Notes: a model not told the origin generated them from the sequence alone. 64,000 nt of DNA from Ashinkailepas kermadecensis (GCA_034440615.1 JAOTOM010003944.1:62001-126000), one strand, 5' to 3'. Counted from the stretch's first letter, positions 1-11,737 are shown. Program-made: numbers and translations.

Positions 1-1448
1 GCTACTCCTGGATTTCGTCATCAGAACATTGTCCTCTCGAGAAATTATCCTCTCATTTTTTGTCTTCACATTTTGAGGTTGGATGGTGCCATTTGACTAT
101 GAACTGCTCTGTGACAAAGTATTGAAGATCCACTGTAAAGTGCAAATGGAGATTCCATTGTCACGGGTTTGAAGAAAAATGTGATCTCTGTATTCGACTA
201 CCAAGCAATTTTCCTCTCCACATCCAGGATTACAAAGCACAAATTCAGCCCTGTTCCCCTATCGGAGTACGAATATCCATACAAGCAAAGACACGTGACT
301 ATTCCTGGCTTTACATTTAGCAGCGCGCAGCCTGCGTACAGACCTGTGCCACGTTGACCCCGGTTTCCCATTCAACTTTGAGCCGGTCATTGTCGAGTGA
401 AAACGTAGTGTTGCTGGACGTCCAGTTTGTTACGTCGTGGTACCGCTAAGCATGTCATGACGTGGATACATTTTGTCCTCTAATTGCACTCCATCACCGG
501 TCATCTTGGGGTCGGCGAAAGGCCAAAAAAATGAAGTCATCGCGGAATATGCGTGGCATCGAACAAAATTAGATCTGCCAGCTGCTGAATTAGCAGCACA
601 TCCCAATCTGTTACACAACACAAATGTTATCTTCTTTTTGTTTTTGCTGATACTTCCAACGCAAGTCGTTACATTAAGGAGTCCAATCTCAAATCCATGT
701 GTATGATATGGCCTTTCTTTAATTCTTCATCACTAGATTTGGAGTGGTTCCCTGAGGAAGTGCGTATTTAGGATCGAAAAATAGTAACAATCGTTCCCGA
801 CGGCTGGTACATTGCGTATGTTCTGCTAAGCCTGTGTGAGATCGGTAGAGATCAGACGATCTTGATCTCGCCTGGAGCGACTAGGATATGTAAAAATATG
901 AATTTTTGTTACAACTTTGAATGACATTAGCTTCAACGTGGAATCTGGTGAAATTTGCATTAACTCTTACAGTTAAATACGGTCATATTTTCCTCAAGCC
1001 ATTCCAGCAAGTCCGAGCCTGTCCCAGAAGGTGAAGTAACTTTGTATTATGTGTCGACTCGGATATTTTTATTTCAGATCGGCGAGTTGTACCCACGGAT
1101 GTCTGGCAGCTATTGGTACCTATCGTGATCAAATTGCACCGATCTGAACGGATCGCACCTGACCAACTATGCTGACCCATTTTTATCGTGCCTGGTCTGC
1201 CGGATTCAACTTGTGTAGCCTGGCTAGGACTAATGCAACCAGCTGCACACCCTGATAATGAATAATCAGCATCAGTATCTGGTCTACCTTGAGTTTGACG
1301 AGAACCAACCCAACAGACCTACATCAGGCACACCTGTATCTAGCCTGACCGGACTGGTTTGTTTTCGCCCGTTTGGTGTGACTGGATAGCCTATTGCCTG
1401 ACCTGACCCAACTTGACCCGCCGTCCTTCTGTTGTCTTCCCACTTGCG
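1..1448. other. No gene recognised
   Basis: Moderately AT-rich sequence with only short open frames. The missing 5' exon of the + strand CCDC103-like gene should lie here or further upstream, but I found no stretch matching its expected coiled N-terminus. From about 1,200 to 1,440 the sequence is rich in short CCTGACC and CTGACC words, like the introns further on, but has no clear tandem unit. Confidence 0.5.
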
Positions 1449-1605
1449 GTGGGGCGTCGGTAACTCAGTGGTTAAGCTGAGCGTCTGACACGCCAGATGT
1501 ACGGGGTTCGATTCCCCGCGATGCCCGCCCTTCCTGCCAGGGTGAGACAGGCGACGTCATATGGCCTCAGCTGCTGAGTGCGTCGTAAAGCCACAATCCA
1601 TTCCA
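1449..1605 (+). mobile_element. tRNA-derived SINE copy
   Basis: The left end looks like a tRNA: an A-box-like AACTCAGTGGTTAAG and a B-box GGTTCGATTCCCC. The tail runs through ATGGCCTCAGCTG and TGCGTCGTAAAGCC. The tail is a diverged version of the one shared by other SINE copies here (ATATGACTCAACGGTCGACG then GTCGTAAAACCAATAACC). The anticodon arm does not form a standard 7-nt loop, so I call it a SINE and not a tRNA gene. It ends just upstream of the first CCDC103 exon seen. Confidence 0.65.
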
Positions 1606-1669
1606 ATCCGATCCCACCTGCGGTGTTGGTGGACCTGGTGTGCCGTGACCTGAATGACGACCCCCGCAG

Positions 1670-4600
1670 GGACCTGGTGAAGGCGGCACACCTGAGGCCG
1701 CTGGATCGCGCCGACCGGCTGGCCTCGGCGGCCGGCCGCGGCTCCGTCTGGAACAGCCTGGCCGGCCGCCGCCGCCCGCCAGCCGCCGGAGAGTCGACCG
1801 TCCCCGCTGCTGGTGTGGTGACTGAGGTACGGACCGGGGGCTGAGGTGGGACCGTCCCGCTGCTGGTGTGGTGACTGAGGTACGGGCCGGGGGCTGAGGT
1901 GGGACTGTCCCGCTGCTGATGTGGTGGCTGAGGAGGGACCGTCCCGCTGCTGGTGTGGTGACTGAGGTACGGACCGGTTGGCTGAGGTGGGACTGTCCCG
2001 CTGCTGATGTGACTGAGGTTCGGACCGGGGGGCTGAGGTGGGACCGTCCCGCTGCTGGTGTGGTGACTGAGGTGGGACCGTCCCGCTGCTGATGTGGTGA
2101 CTGAGGTACGGACCGGGAGCTGAGGTGGCCAGCCGACCGTCCCGCACTGCTGGTGTCGCGGTGACTGAGGCACGGACCACAGAGACTGGACAATGAGGCG
2201 CAGACCAAGGGGTAGCTGGTCTGGCGGGGAGCCGCGGTGCACGGAGCGGCCCGTCCGCCCTGACGCCAACTGTCGGCACGGCGGCCGCCGGGACCGCCGA
2301 TCTCGGTACGGTGTCCGCCGGCTGGCAAGACGCCGCGCCCCACACACACGAAAGAGCAATGACCGTGCACGACGACACCCGCCGGTGATGGGTGGTGACC
2401 GGCCTCGCCGCGGGGCTCTAGTCTGGTGCCATGTGTGTCGTACTTGGTGTCGTTGGTGCCGACGTTGGGTGCATATGCATGTTATCACAACCGTCTCGCG
2501 CCATCCCGCACTGTGGCCCAAGATCGTGACGCGCTGTGTGTTTCTGGCGTTACTGTCACCCCTGACCTCCGTCTGGCCCGGCCTGACCTCCACCTGACCC
2601 CGTCTGACCCGGCCTGACCCTGTCTGACCCAACCTGACCCCGTCTGAACCGGCCTGACCTCGATCTGACCCCGTCTGACCCGACCTGACCCCGTCTGACC
2701 CGACCTGACCCCCGTCTGACCCGACCTGACCCCCGTCTGACCCGGCCCGACAGCCGGCGCGACTGCCGGCCACGCTGGTGGAGTTCGGCCGCGAGTGGCG
2801 GCGGCTGGAGGTGGACGGTCGGCTGGCGCTGCTGCGCGCCATGGGCGCCGCCGCGCTCGGCCACGTGCTGCGCGCCGAGATCCCGGCCGGCCTGCTGGGC
2901 GAGGTGCTGCACGCGCTGCTGGCCTTCTCGCCGTCCACGGCCGAGGTGGCGCTGGTTGTGCAGCTGCTGCAGGCCATGTCCGAGGCCAACAGGTACGCGC
3001 GCTGCCATAGCCGTGGTGGGTAGGTGGCAGCAACTGCCCACGCGCTATCGTGCCTACCCATGCTTTGTGCAGGAGCTGCCGGGTCGGGCAGTCGCGGACT
3101 TGGTGAAGAGACTGCCATGGCGTAGGAGCGATATAAAAGTGGGGGGCGATTTCGGTGGTGGTGGTGGTGGTTATTGGTTTTACGACACGTCGACCGTTGA
3201 GTCATGTAGCGCCGCCAACCTCTCACGCCGATTGGTCGCGGGCAAAGAGTAGCGATAGGTGAGACTCGAACCCACAATCTTTCGATTGTGAGACTAGGAA
3301 CTTACCCCTAGACACTCTTCCCTGGGGACAATTTTGATAGAGCACCATTTCCTCAGAGGGCACCACTGACTGAGAACATTTGTATAGGGTGCGCTCCGTG
3401 GGCACCTTTCATATCTAGAGTGGCGCCTTCGGATGAAAATTCCAAGGGGCACACGAGCATCCTGAAAGAACGCCTTTTCCAGTCAAAGGGGTACCTCTCC
3501 AGTCAGGGTGGGCTCCAAAAGTGGGGGGGGACAAGTCCCCCTCGCCCCCACACGTCTCCCGCTAATTACTCCCATGTACAGTGCAGATATACTTCCAGAT
3601 TTTTCGATTAGCCGCCAGTCCGTCGTGCACGCATGGTGTAAAGTCGACCAACCAACCACCAACTATCGCCAACGCTGGACAGCAGAGCACCATCGAGCAG
3701 CGCCGCTGTCAGCCGGTGCAGTGTTGTGCGGCACCACGAGGCTGCTGTCCGGCTGACGTTGGCTGACGTGTCATGTCGGCTGGAGTTGGCTAACGTGTCG
3801 TGTCGGCTGGTGTTGGCTGACGTGTCGTGTCGGCTGTCCGGCTGAAGTGTCGTGTCCGGCTGACGTTGGCTGACGTGTCGTGTCGGCTGGAGTTGGCTAG
3901 CGTGTCGTGTCGGCTGTCCGGCTGACGTTGGCTGACGTGTCGTGTCGGCTGTCCGTCTGACGTGTCGTGTCGGCTGTCCGGCTGACGTGTCGTGTCGGCT
4001 GACGTGTCGCGTCGGCTGTCCGGCTGACGTGTCGTGTCGGCTGTCCGGCTGACGTGTCGTGTCGGCTGACGTGTCGTGTCGGCTGTCCGGCTGACGTGTC
4101 GTGTCGGCTGTCCGGCTGACGTGTCGTGTCGGCTGTCCGGCTGACGTGTCGTGTCGGCTGTCCGGCTGACGTGTCGTGTCGGCTGTCCGGCTGACGTGTC
4201 GTGTCGGCTGACGTGTCGTGTCGGCTGTCCGGCTGACGTGTCGTGTCGGCTGTCCGGCTAACTGTCGTGTCGGCTGACGTGTCGTGTCGGCTGTCCGTCT
4301 GACTGTCGTGTCGGCTGTCCGGCTGACTGTCGTGTCGGCTGTCCGGTTGACGTGTCGTGTCGGCTGTCCGGCTGACGTGTCGTGTCGGCTGTCCGGCTGA
4401 CGTGTCGTGTCGGCTGTCCGGCTGCTGTCTGTCGGCTGACGTGTCGTGTCGGCTGTCCGTCTGACGTGTCGTGTCGGCTGTCCGGCTGACGTGTCGTGTC
4501 GGCTGTCCGGCTGACGTGTCGTGTCGGCTGTCCGGCTGACGTGTCGTGTCGGCTGTCCGGCTGACGTGTCGTGTCGGCTGTCCGGCTGACGTGTCGTGTC

Positions 4601-6435
4601 GGCTGTCCGGTTGACGTGTCGTGTCGGCAGGTTCAGCTTAAGTCTGCAGTTCCTGTCCTCACAGGAGCGGCGGACATGTTCTCAGCTGATGGAAAAGCTG
4701 CTGGGCAATCTGGAGGTAGGTGTTGCTGTACGGACGTAGGCAGGCAGGAGGTAGGTCCTGTTGTGCAGGTGTAGCCAGGCTGGAAGTACGGAGCTGGGTG
4801 GTAGGTCGTCAACGGATCTGAGGCCAAGCTGTGATGTAGGCTTGTCTTTTTGTTTAGTGATGGCTGTACATAAAAATCAAGGAAAGCTTTGTGGTGTCGT
4901 ACAATGCTAGCGTAGGCCCAGCTGAGATAGTGTCGAGATGTGCATAAATATGGAAGGTATTTGTAAGTTCAATATGGAAGGTATCTGTACTACACATGTG
5001 CGTCGCGTAGCTGCGATGATTGCCTTGCTATAGCTGCAGTAACATGTATGTTATTTGATACTAAGAATTTCTTTTGTATATTGGATATTTTGTTGAGTTG
5101 AAATAATCAGTACTAGAGATTGGATGTTGTATTGGCTCCTGAGGTGAAGTCTTGGCAACGCCTCTGATAGGTATACAGTACGGGCAGCCATTTTGTGTCG
5201 TGTTTTTTATTATGAGCGTGGAAAAATTAGAGTGTGTACCGAGTGAGTGAGTGTACACACGAAAAAGATTAATTTGAGTAAGCAGTTCCAGCCAGTCTGA
5301 TCCCGCCATCGCCCTTGTGAAGCCGTAATACCTTTTGTTAAAGCCCTTCATTTCCTGCATTCCCTACTATATGCATAAGTACTCGCATCTTTTGTTCAGA
5401 GGGCAGTTTTATGGCGGCTGTTTTTACGCCGGGTCGCAGTATAGGTGGCGCGGGCGGCACACCGCGCCACCTATAGTGACCACGGCCTGGCCACCATTGT
5501 TCTCCGCCAGCAAGGGTACTATGTCCGGTCCTGTGCCTGCAATAGGAGAGCCATGCTCCTCTTTTGTCCAGTGTCCGCATACGTAGCCCCATTCCCGGCT
5601 CTGTTGCCGTAATATTATGAGCCGTGGATGGATCATTTGCCATTGCAACTGCAGCTTCAGTTTGTGTAGCTCCGGCACCAACTTTGTCCAAATGTATATT
5701 GTGTAGCCCACTCGCGGCAGCAGTTTTCTCCACTACCGACAACCATTTTGCAAACTGAAACAGGAATTCCCCGGGGGATGTTGTAAACAGGGTCTAATTA
5801 AACTACGTATGTAGATTCCTTTAGCGTGTGCAATTGAAGGCGGAATCGCCTCTTGCACCTCTGCGTCATACCCGACCTTTCCACGGAGCTTGTGTCATTC
5901 AGTCACCTGCGCGCCAGGACCGTAGTAATTTCCCCGAATCTGTTTGGTCAGCAGTTACAAGAAACTGAGTTGACTAGATCGAGCCATAGCTGTGTTCTTC
6001 AATGTTCATGTCTATTTTATTTCTTACTATTGGTGTCCCCATGTATTCCCTTGATAGGAAGCGAATGAAGATGGTATGCGGTTGCCGACCTCGGACAATT
6101 CATGTAATCGCACGATAGCCCCACTGTTATCAGTATCAAAGATCAAATAAAAGAGCAATTCAGCCAATTTAATGGGGCACCCTCAATCTTCGTGCATGTC
6201 TGTAAGAAGACTAACCTCCTCACTTGGATATATTGCAGTAAAAATCCCAACTCCCCGCGGCCACAGTGCTGTTGGTCGCCAGTCTGACCTCACGATTACG
6301 TCACCAGGGCCGACAGTGTTGTTGGTCGCCAGTCTGACCTCACGATTACGTCACCAGGGCCGACAGCAGGACCTGGCTGACGTCGGCGTCACCGAGTGGA
6401 CCATAAAAGAGCTGCGAGCAAAGTACAAAGTGTAG
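1670..6435 (+). CDS. CCDC103: CCDC103-like dynein axonemal assembly factor, 5'-incomplete (exons 1670-1826, 2754-2992, 4631-4715, 6370-6435)
   Basis: The family is a small factor that helps build and dock ciliary dynein arms. Exon a (1670-1826) follows CCCCCGCAG. It encodes DLVKAAHLRPLDRADRL, like the family block after the N-terminal coil, and ends at GAG|GTACGG in phase 0. Exon b (2754-2992) follows CGACAG. It encodes an RPAP3_C-type helical domain (EFGREWRRLEVDGR, LGHVLRAEIPAGLLGEVLHA, LLQAMSEAN) and ends AG|GTACGC. Exon c (4631-4715) follows GTGTCGGCAG, completes the split Arg codon and gives FSLSLQFLSSQERR. Exon d (6370-6435) encodes DLADVGVTEWTIKELRAKYK plus one residue and a stop; phase agrees, but its assignment is the weakest. 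The N-terminal exon was not found. An AATAAA at 7,364 could be its polyadenylation signal. Every intron carries tandem repeats at its splice junctions. Confidence 0.72.
1790..2165 (+). repeat. Donor-side tandem array, about 50-bp units, copying the end of CCDC103 exon a
   Basis: The exon tail CCGTCCCCGCTGCTGGTG..GACTGAG|GTACGGACCGG is followed by about seven degenerate copies of the same block. Most keep the GACTGAG|GT junction. Variants read GAG|GTTCGG, GAG|GTGGGA or GAG|GCACGG. The array fills the first ~340 bp of the intron. Confidence 0.85.
2560..2753 (+). repeat. Acceptor-side array of ~20-bp CTGACC-rich units before CCDC103 exon b
   Basis: About ten units of the form CCTGACCCCGTCTGACCCGG end at the CGACAG acceptor of exon b. 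Each unit holds one or two CTGAC words, which match the metazoan branch-point consensus, on a pyrimidine-rich background. Confidence 0.85.
3168..3330 (-). mobile_element. SINE copy, reverse orientation
   Basis: Read on the - strand: a B-box-like GGTTCGAGTCTCACC equivalent, then CGACCAATCGGCGTGAGAGG, then a tail with CAACGGTCGACGTGTCGTAA and CCAATAACC. The same family recurs at 26,792, 45,605 and 46,165. It lies in the CCDC103 intron between exons b and c. Confidence 0.7.
3760..4630 (+). repeat. Acceptor-side 25-bp minisatellite ending at CCDC103 exon c
   Basis: About 33 units of CTGTCCGGCTGACGTGTCGT + GTCGG. Each carries a CTGAC branch-point-like word. The last unit changes to TTGACGTGTCGTGTCGGCAG, which is the acceptor of exon c. 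The array therefore looks like repeated copies of the intron's 3' end in which only the final copy has the AG. Confidence 0.88.
6250..6369 (+). repeat. Duplicated acceptor region before the last CCDC103 exon
   Basis: A ~47-bp block (TTGGTCGCCAGTCTGACCTC.. to ..GGGCCGACAG) occurs twice in tandem, with a partial third copy upstream. The last copy gains an extra CAG and abuts the final exon. Each copy includes a CTGAC word and a terminal CAG. Confidence 0.75.
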
Positions 6436-7447
6436 GTAGTGCTGTTCGCCAGTGCAAACGTGATCGTCGGTTGGCCGAGGTGAGCCCGAGCCTCGACGAG
6501 CTCTCAGGGCGACCCAGTGACCTCCAAGCGACCTCCCAGTGACGTGGCGGCCCCGGGCGGCGCCGGACCGACCTCACCTCGGGTCGAGCAGTAGAGTAGC
6601 AGTGCGGACGGGAGCGGGCCGAGCTGCCGTCTCCGCCGGTATGTGCCAGCGCAGGCGAGTCGCAGAAGGCGGCGGCACCCCTGTGCGCGCGCGTGCGTGG
6701 GTTGTGATGGAGTGATGGAGTGTTGAATGGATTGTGATGGAGTGATGTGATCGACGTGCCACGAGCGCTCGTCGGTACGTTGCGGTGCGTTTTCGCGCGC
6801 AGCGGTGCGGGTCGCGTGGTAATGGCGCGGCCACGTCGCGGATGGATGCGCAGGACCAATCGCGTTTGATTTCGTCTGTGATGGCGCCGATATAAATTCA
6901 GGTCCTTGGTGTCCGCTGTGTTGTGTACGATCTGGTCAGAGCGCCTGGCCGAGGTCCGCGGCATTTATTGGCATTCCGAATCCGTGTGCATTTATCTATG
7001 CTGCTCACCCCTCAGCAACAATGTCAAAAGCTCGGTTCCCAGTCATCCCGGTTTGATTGAGACAGCCGATTTAGTTGCGATCGTGACGGTCTGATGATCC
7101 TCTGCTGCGGTGTGGGGACTGGGGTGATGCGGTTTGCAACCAGTACGTGGTGTGTGCATCGTCGTCGCCATCTCCGCGTGTGCACGCGCGCTCCTGCACG
7201 CGTCAGTCACGTGTTTCGTCTGCAGCTGTGGCATACATGGCAGCGGGCGGGCGGGGCTCGTCTGCCGCGGCTGGTGCGCAGATCATGTGATATGTCTGAG
7301 TGGGGGCGTGTCTCTTCCTAAAGTGGGGTGAACCTGCTCGTGTGCTGCACACTCACGTGTTCAATAAAATGTGTTTCGGAAGTGTAACTGGTGGTTGTCG
7401 TGGTGAAAGACGTTAGGCGTTGAATTGGAGAATGTATGGAGCGGCGC
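6436..7447. other. Probable 3' UTR / intergenic
   Basis: No coding segment is supported. AATAAA at 7,364 on the + strand is a possible polyadenylation signal for the CCDC103-like gene. GC-rich and CpG-rich, with short GTGATGGAGT repeats near 6,710-6,745. Confidence 0.45.
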
Positions 7448-7979
7448 TCAATTACTCCAGAGAATCAGTTTTCCTTTGTTTCTGGTGCAGACCCGCTCCA
7501 CCAGTTCCAGCAGTCCGCCTGCGCCACTTGCCTGGCGTGTGCCTCGTCTCGTTGCGGTCCACCTTGCGCGAGCTTTCAGTATTCAGCTGCTGCGGGCAGC
7601 ACGGGGTCTGCTGCCACGTCGGGTCCGGGCGTGCGGGAGCGGGGACCGACACGGACCGCCGACGGCCGGCCACGGACCGCCGACGGCCGGCCACGGACCG
7701 CCGACGGCCGGCCACGGACCGCCGACGGCCGGCCACGGACCGCCGACGGCCGGCCACGGACCGCCGACGGCCGGCCACGGACCGCCGACGGCCGGCCACG
7801 GACCGCCGACGGCCGGCCACGCGACACCGTCTGTCGGCCGGTGCGCTCTCTGTTTACAAACCACCCGGTGCCCCGGCTCCCAGCATGGCGCCGGCGGCCG
7901 CCGTCATCACCAGGACCGGGAAGACGTCGGCCAGCTCCAGCGGCTGATCTTCAGGCCGCAGATGAACCGGTTGGACGTC
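7448..7979 (-). CDS. C-terminal exons of a putative membrane receptor, perhaps ionotropic-receptor-like (exons 7979-7865, 7518-7448)
   Basis: On the - strand an acceptor GCGCTGCCCAG precedes an exon encoding PLELADVFPVLVMTAAAGAM plus LGAGAP. It ends CACCGG|GTGGTT in phase 1. A second acceptor, GTGGCGCAG, precedes GGLLELVERVCTRNKGKLIL plus WSN and a stop. The phases join exactly (G + GC = Gly). A hydrophobic helix followed by a short basic tail, preceded by a PLEL-ADV motif, recalls the last transmembrane segment of iGluR/IR proteins. This rests on pattern alone. Upstream exons were not found, and the downstream minisatellites at 8.5-10.7 kb may lie in its introns. It could be another membrane protein. 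Confidence 0.4.
7652..7820. repeat. 21-bp minisatellite, 8 copies
   Basis: Eight near-identical copies of CACGGACCGCCGACGGCCGG + C lie within the intron of the putative receptor. All six frames stay open through it because 21 is a multiple of three and the unit lacks stops. The long open frames here are a product of the repeat, not genes. Confidence 0.92.
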
Positions 7980-8719
7980 CTGGGCAGCGCGACGAATCAG
8001 ACCAAACCGTCGGAAACACATGCGGTCGAGGTCGGACAAGCAGACCGCAATTGGCGCGTTTGATGTTGATCCAGTATGCATATAGCACGCGTCCATATGC
8101 ATTCTCGTTCGTGTATTAATATTTGCGCTAGAAAAGATAAAGCAAATGACAGTCATACCTGCTCCTGCTTTCCTTTTCCATTTCCTTTATAGTTTGATAT
8201 GCAGAATACGATCGCGTAAGCAAATAACCAGATTTTTACAGCCTCGTCTCTGACCACATAAGTCTGTAAACGCTTGTATATATTCTGTATTCATATATTT
8301 GCACTAATATTGCTTCAGACAATTAACGTCACGAAAACTACTCGGGATAAATCATTCAGCACCTAAGCTGCACACGAAATACCTTGTCTTTGAGCAGCCC
8401 ATCAACCAATGACGCAGAGATGTGTTGACATTGGACCACTCACGTCGGCGCGGGGCGGTCACACACGCTACGGCGAAAACGCGCCGGTCTCGGACCACAT
8501 CGAGACCAGCATCTATGCAGCACCCAGGAGTAGATGGCGCCACTTTGGCCGGTGAACGCTCACCGCCAGATGGCCCCGGAACGAACGAGCCGGCCCGCGA
8601 TCCGACAGCAAGCCGGGCGCCGCTCGCTCTTGGGACACGCCCGTGTCTCGGACGGCCACACGGCAGAACACGGGACACTTTGGAGCACTCTCCGAACAGA
8701 CAGGATACTTTGTTGGGTG

Positions 8720-9345
8720 ACAGTGCCGCAGAACGGGGGACTCCATATTGGACCAGGGCCCATCACAGAGCAGAGGACCCCTCGGGAGACCATGGCCCAC
8801 AGCAGAAGAGTGAATCCTCCGGAAGGCCAGGACCCATCGCGGAACAGTGAACTCTCCGGGAAACCAGGACCCACCGCAGAACAGAGAACCCTCCGGAAGG
8901 CCAGGACCTATCGCAGAAGAGTGAACTCTCCAGGAACCCAGGACCCACCGCAGAACAGAGAAGCCTCCGGAAGGCCAGGACCGATCGCAGAACAGTGAAC
9001 CCTCCGGGAAGCCAGGACCAATCGCAGAACAGTGAACTCTCCGAGGGACCGGGACCTGCCACAGAACAGTGACCTCTCCGAGGGACCAGAGCCCATCGTA
9101 GGTGAACCCTCAGGGAAACCAGGGCCCAGCGCAGAACAGAGAACCCCGGGAGACAAGGAGCCAGTGCGGGACAGGACCCTCAGGTGGACGGCCGTAGCGC
9201 AGCACATAGCGCCCTCTGCAGGACCAACCAGGACTCGCCACAGACCCGAGAAACCTTCAACGACATGACCACACCACGCAGCAGAGGACCATTCGGACCA
9301 GGGACAGCCGCGAAATGCATAATTATACAGAGGACTTGAACCCCG
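8720..9345. repeat. Degenerate ~36-45-bp tandem repeat
   Basis: Units of the type CCGGGAAGCCAGGACCAATC then GCAGAACAGTGAACTCT. It changes into the next array near 9,350. No exon was recognised at either end. Confidence 0.75.
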
Positions 9346-9349
9346 GCCG

Positions 9350-10735
9350 GATAACCGCACCGCAGAGCAGGGAGCTCACCAGTGAACAGTCACACCGCAG
9401 GGCAGAGGACCGTCCGGTGGGTGGCCGCACCACAGAGCAGGGAGCTCACCAGTGAACAGTCACACCGCAGGGCAGGGGACCGTCCGGTGGGTGGCCGCAC
9501 CACAGAACAGGGAGCTCACCAGTGAACAGTCACACCGCAGGGCAGGGGACCGTCCGGTGGGTGGCCGCACCACAGAGCAGGGAGCTCACCAGTGAACAGT
9601 CACACCGCAGGGCAGAAGACCGTCCGGTGGGTGGCCGCACCACAGAGCAGAGCCCACCAGAGAACAGTCACACCGCGGGCAGGGGACCGTCCGGTGGGTG
9701 GCCGCACCACAGAGCAGAGAGCTCACCAGTGAACAGTCACACCGCAGGGCAGAGGGCCGTCCGGTGGGTGGCCCACCACAGAACAGGAGCTCACCAGTGA
9801 ACAGTCACACCGCAGGGCAGGGGACCGTCCGGTGGGTGGCCGCACCACAGAGCAGGGAGCTCACCAGTGAACAGTCACACCGCAGGGCAGAGGGCCGTCC
9901 GGTGGGTGGCCGCACCACAGAGCAGAGAGCTCACCAGTGAACAGTCACACCGCAGGGCAGGGGACCGTCCGGTGGGTGGCCGCACCACAGAGCAGAGAGC
10001 CCACCAGAGAACAGTCACACCGCAGAGCTGGGAACAGTCACACCGCAGGGCAGGGGACCGTCCGGTGGGTGGCCGCACCACAGAGCAGAGCTCACCAGTG
10101 AACAGTCACACCGCAGGGCAGAGGACCGTCCGGTGGGTGGCCGCACCACAGAGCAGGGAGCTCACCAGTGAACAGTTACACCGCAGGGCAGAGGACCGTT
10201 CGGTGGATGGCCGCACCACAGAGCAGAGAGCTCACCAGTGAACAGTCACACCGCAGGGCAGAGGACCGTCCGGTGGATGGCCGCACCACAGAGCAGAGAG
10301 CCCACCAGAGAACAGTCACACCGCAGAGCTGGGAACAGTCACACCGCAGGGCAGGGGACCGTCCGGTGGGTGGCCGCACCACAGAGCAGAGAGCTCACCA
10401 GTGAACAGTCACACCGCAGGGCAGAGGGCCGTCCGGTGGGTGGCCGCACCACAGAGCAGAGAGCTCACCAGTGAACAGTCACACCGCAGGGCAGAAGACC
10501 GTCCGGTGGGTGGCCGCACAACACAGAGCAGAGAGCTCACCAGTGAACAGTCACACCGCAGGGCAGGGGACCGTCCGGTGGGTGGCCGCACCACAGAGCA
10601 GAGAGCCCACCAGAGAACAGTCACACCGCAGAGCTGGGAACAGTCACACCGCAGGGCAGGGGACCGTCCGGTGGGTGGCCGCACCACAGAGCAGAGAGCC
10701 CACCAGAGAACAGTCACACCGCAGAGCTGGGAACC
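9350..10735. repeat. ~70-bp minisatellite, about 20 copies, with a higher-order pattern
   Basis: Unit: GAGCTCACCAGTGAACAGTC..ACACCGCAGGGCAG..GACCGTCCGGTGGGTGGCCG..CACCACAGAGCA. Some units carry an inserted block (AGAGCTGGGAACAGTCACACC) that recurs every few units, giving a higher-order repeat. On the - strand each unit contains ACTG|GTGAGC, a donor-like word. Confidence 0.88.
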
Positions 10736-11640
10736 CTCCGAGGAACCATCGCACCGCGAAGCTGGACTTGCAGTTCTGCGTGTTGGGTGATCCGACGATC
10801 TCGGCGTCCTTCTCCGTGAGATTAATGTGACGGGTAACGTGCTTGTTACGGAACTGCCACTACATAAGCTCGCACAGTGCAATAATCGGACAAACAAAAC
10901 ACTACTAATACACAATTATTGTAAATACACCGTGTCTTGTACAGCTAAGTATTTGCAGATTGGCGAATTGCCGATTGGCGGAAAACTCACCACCCGGGAC
11001 GGGGACAGCCAGGGGCATGCCGGCCTATTCTGAACACTACACCCCAGGACGCACTCACTACCAGTCTAACGATGCCCACATAATCGCGCCCGTCTCTCGC
11101 AAGCGGGGATCTCTCGGCATCTGTCTCAACCACCCACAGCGGGCCGACAACAGACCGCGACTAGACAGTTGGCCGACGACGGCGGCACTGGACGGACGCA
11201 GGAGGCAGCGCACCGCGGCGACGAAGCCGGTCGACGATCCGCACACCGGACGGCAGGCGAGGGCGGTCGGACCGCGCGCACCCCGGCACAGGATCGAACT
11301 TACCAGCAATGGTGGCTACCCGCCCGCCTCCGATCAAGAGTTGTTGCAGGATGATGACGAGCTGACGGAACTTCGGATTTACTTATTGGGAGTTGTAGAG
11401 TCTCCTCACACAGTCCGGTTGGAGACCGTTTTGAGTACTTTGGTATGGCTTTGTCTTGAGTGGTCAATGTGACCAGTGGTCAGAAGTGTGCCCGGTGCGT
11501 CACTTCGAGGGGGGTGGGCTTTGAGGCGCACCGACCATGTTGATCATAGAGTGCGTTACCTCCGCAAAACCTACCGGCTGTCTTCGCGCGGATTCGCACT
11601 TATTTCACCGATTCCACCTACGTGAAGGACAATCCCACCT
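10736..11640. other. No gene firmly recognised
   Basis: The first ~100 bp has an open frame on each strand that could be an exon edge: + LDLQFCVLGDPTISASFSVR then a stop, or - LTEKDAEIVGSPNTQNCKSS. I could not assign either. The rest is GC-rich sequence without a supported gene. Confidence 0.35.
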
Positions 11641-11737
11641 TGTGTGACCCGTCAATCCGACCTGCTCATGACTCGACCACCGCTGATCACAATGCCCGGC
11701 CGCCGTTCCGCCATCGACCGGAAGTCGCGTCCCACCC

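Noticed and set aside
1449..1530. tRNA gene
   Set aside because: The anticodon arm does not give a proper 7-nt loop, and the sequence continues into a SINE tail shared with other copies.
1472..3277. A 601-codon - strand open frame and its neighbours
   Set aside because: It is antisense to CCDC103 exons and runs through their arrays; its residues are low-complexity Ser/Pro/Thr and Arg.
5338..5742. A 134-codon - strand frame between CCDC103 exons
   Set aside because: No recognisable motif or splice support, and it lies in an intron of the + strand gene.
7425..8119. Long open frames in several frames with eight GPPTAGH- or TADGRPR-type repeats
   Set aside because: Products of the 21-bp minisatellite, open in every frame on both strands.
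9350..10735. CRISPR-like appearance of regularly spaced repeats
   Set aside because: There are no unique spacers; the whole unit repeats, as in a minisatellite, and the genome is eukaryotic.
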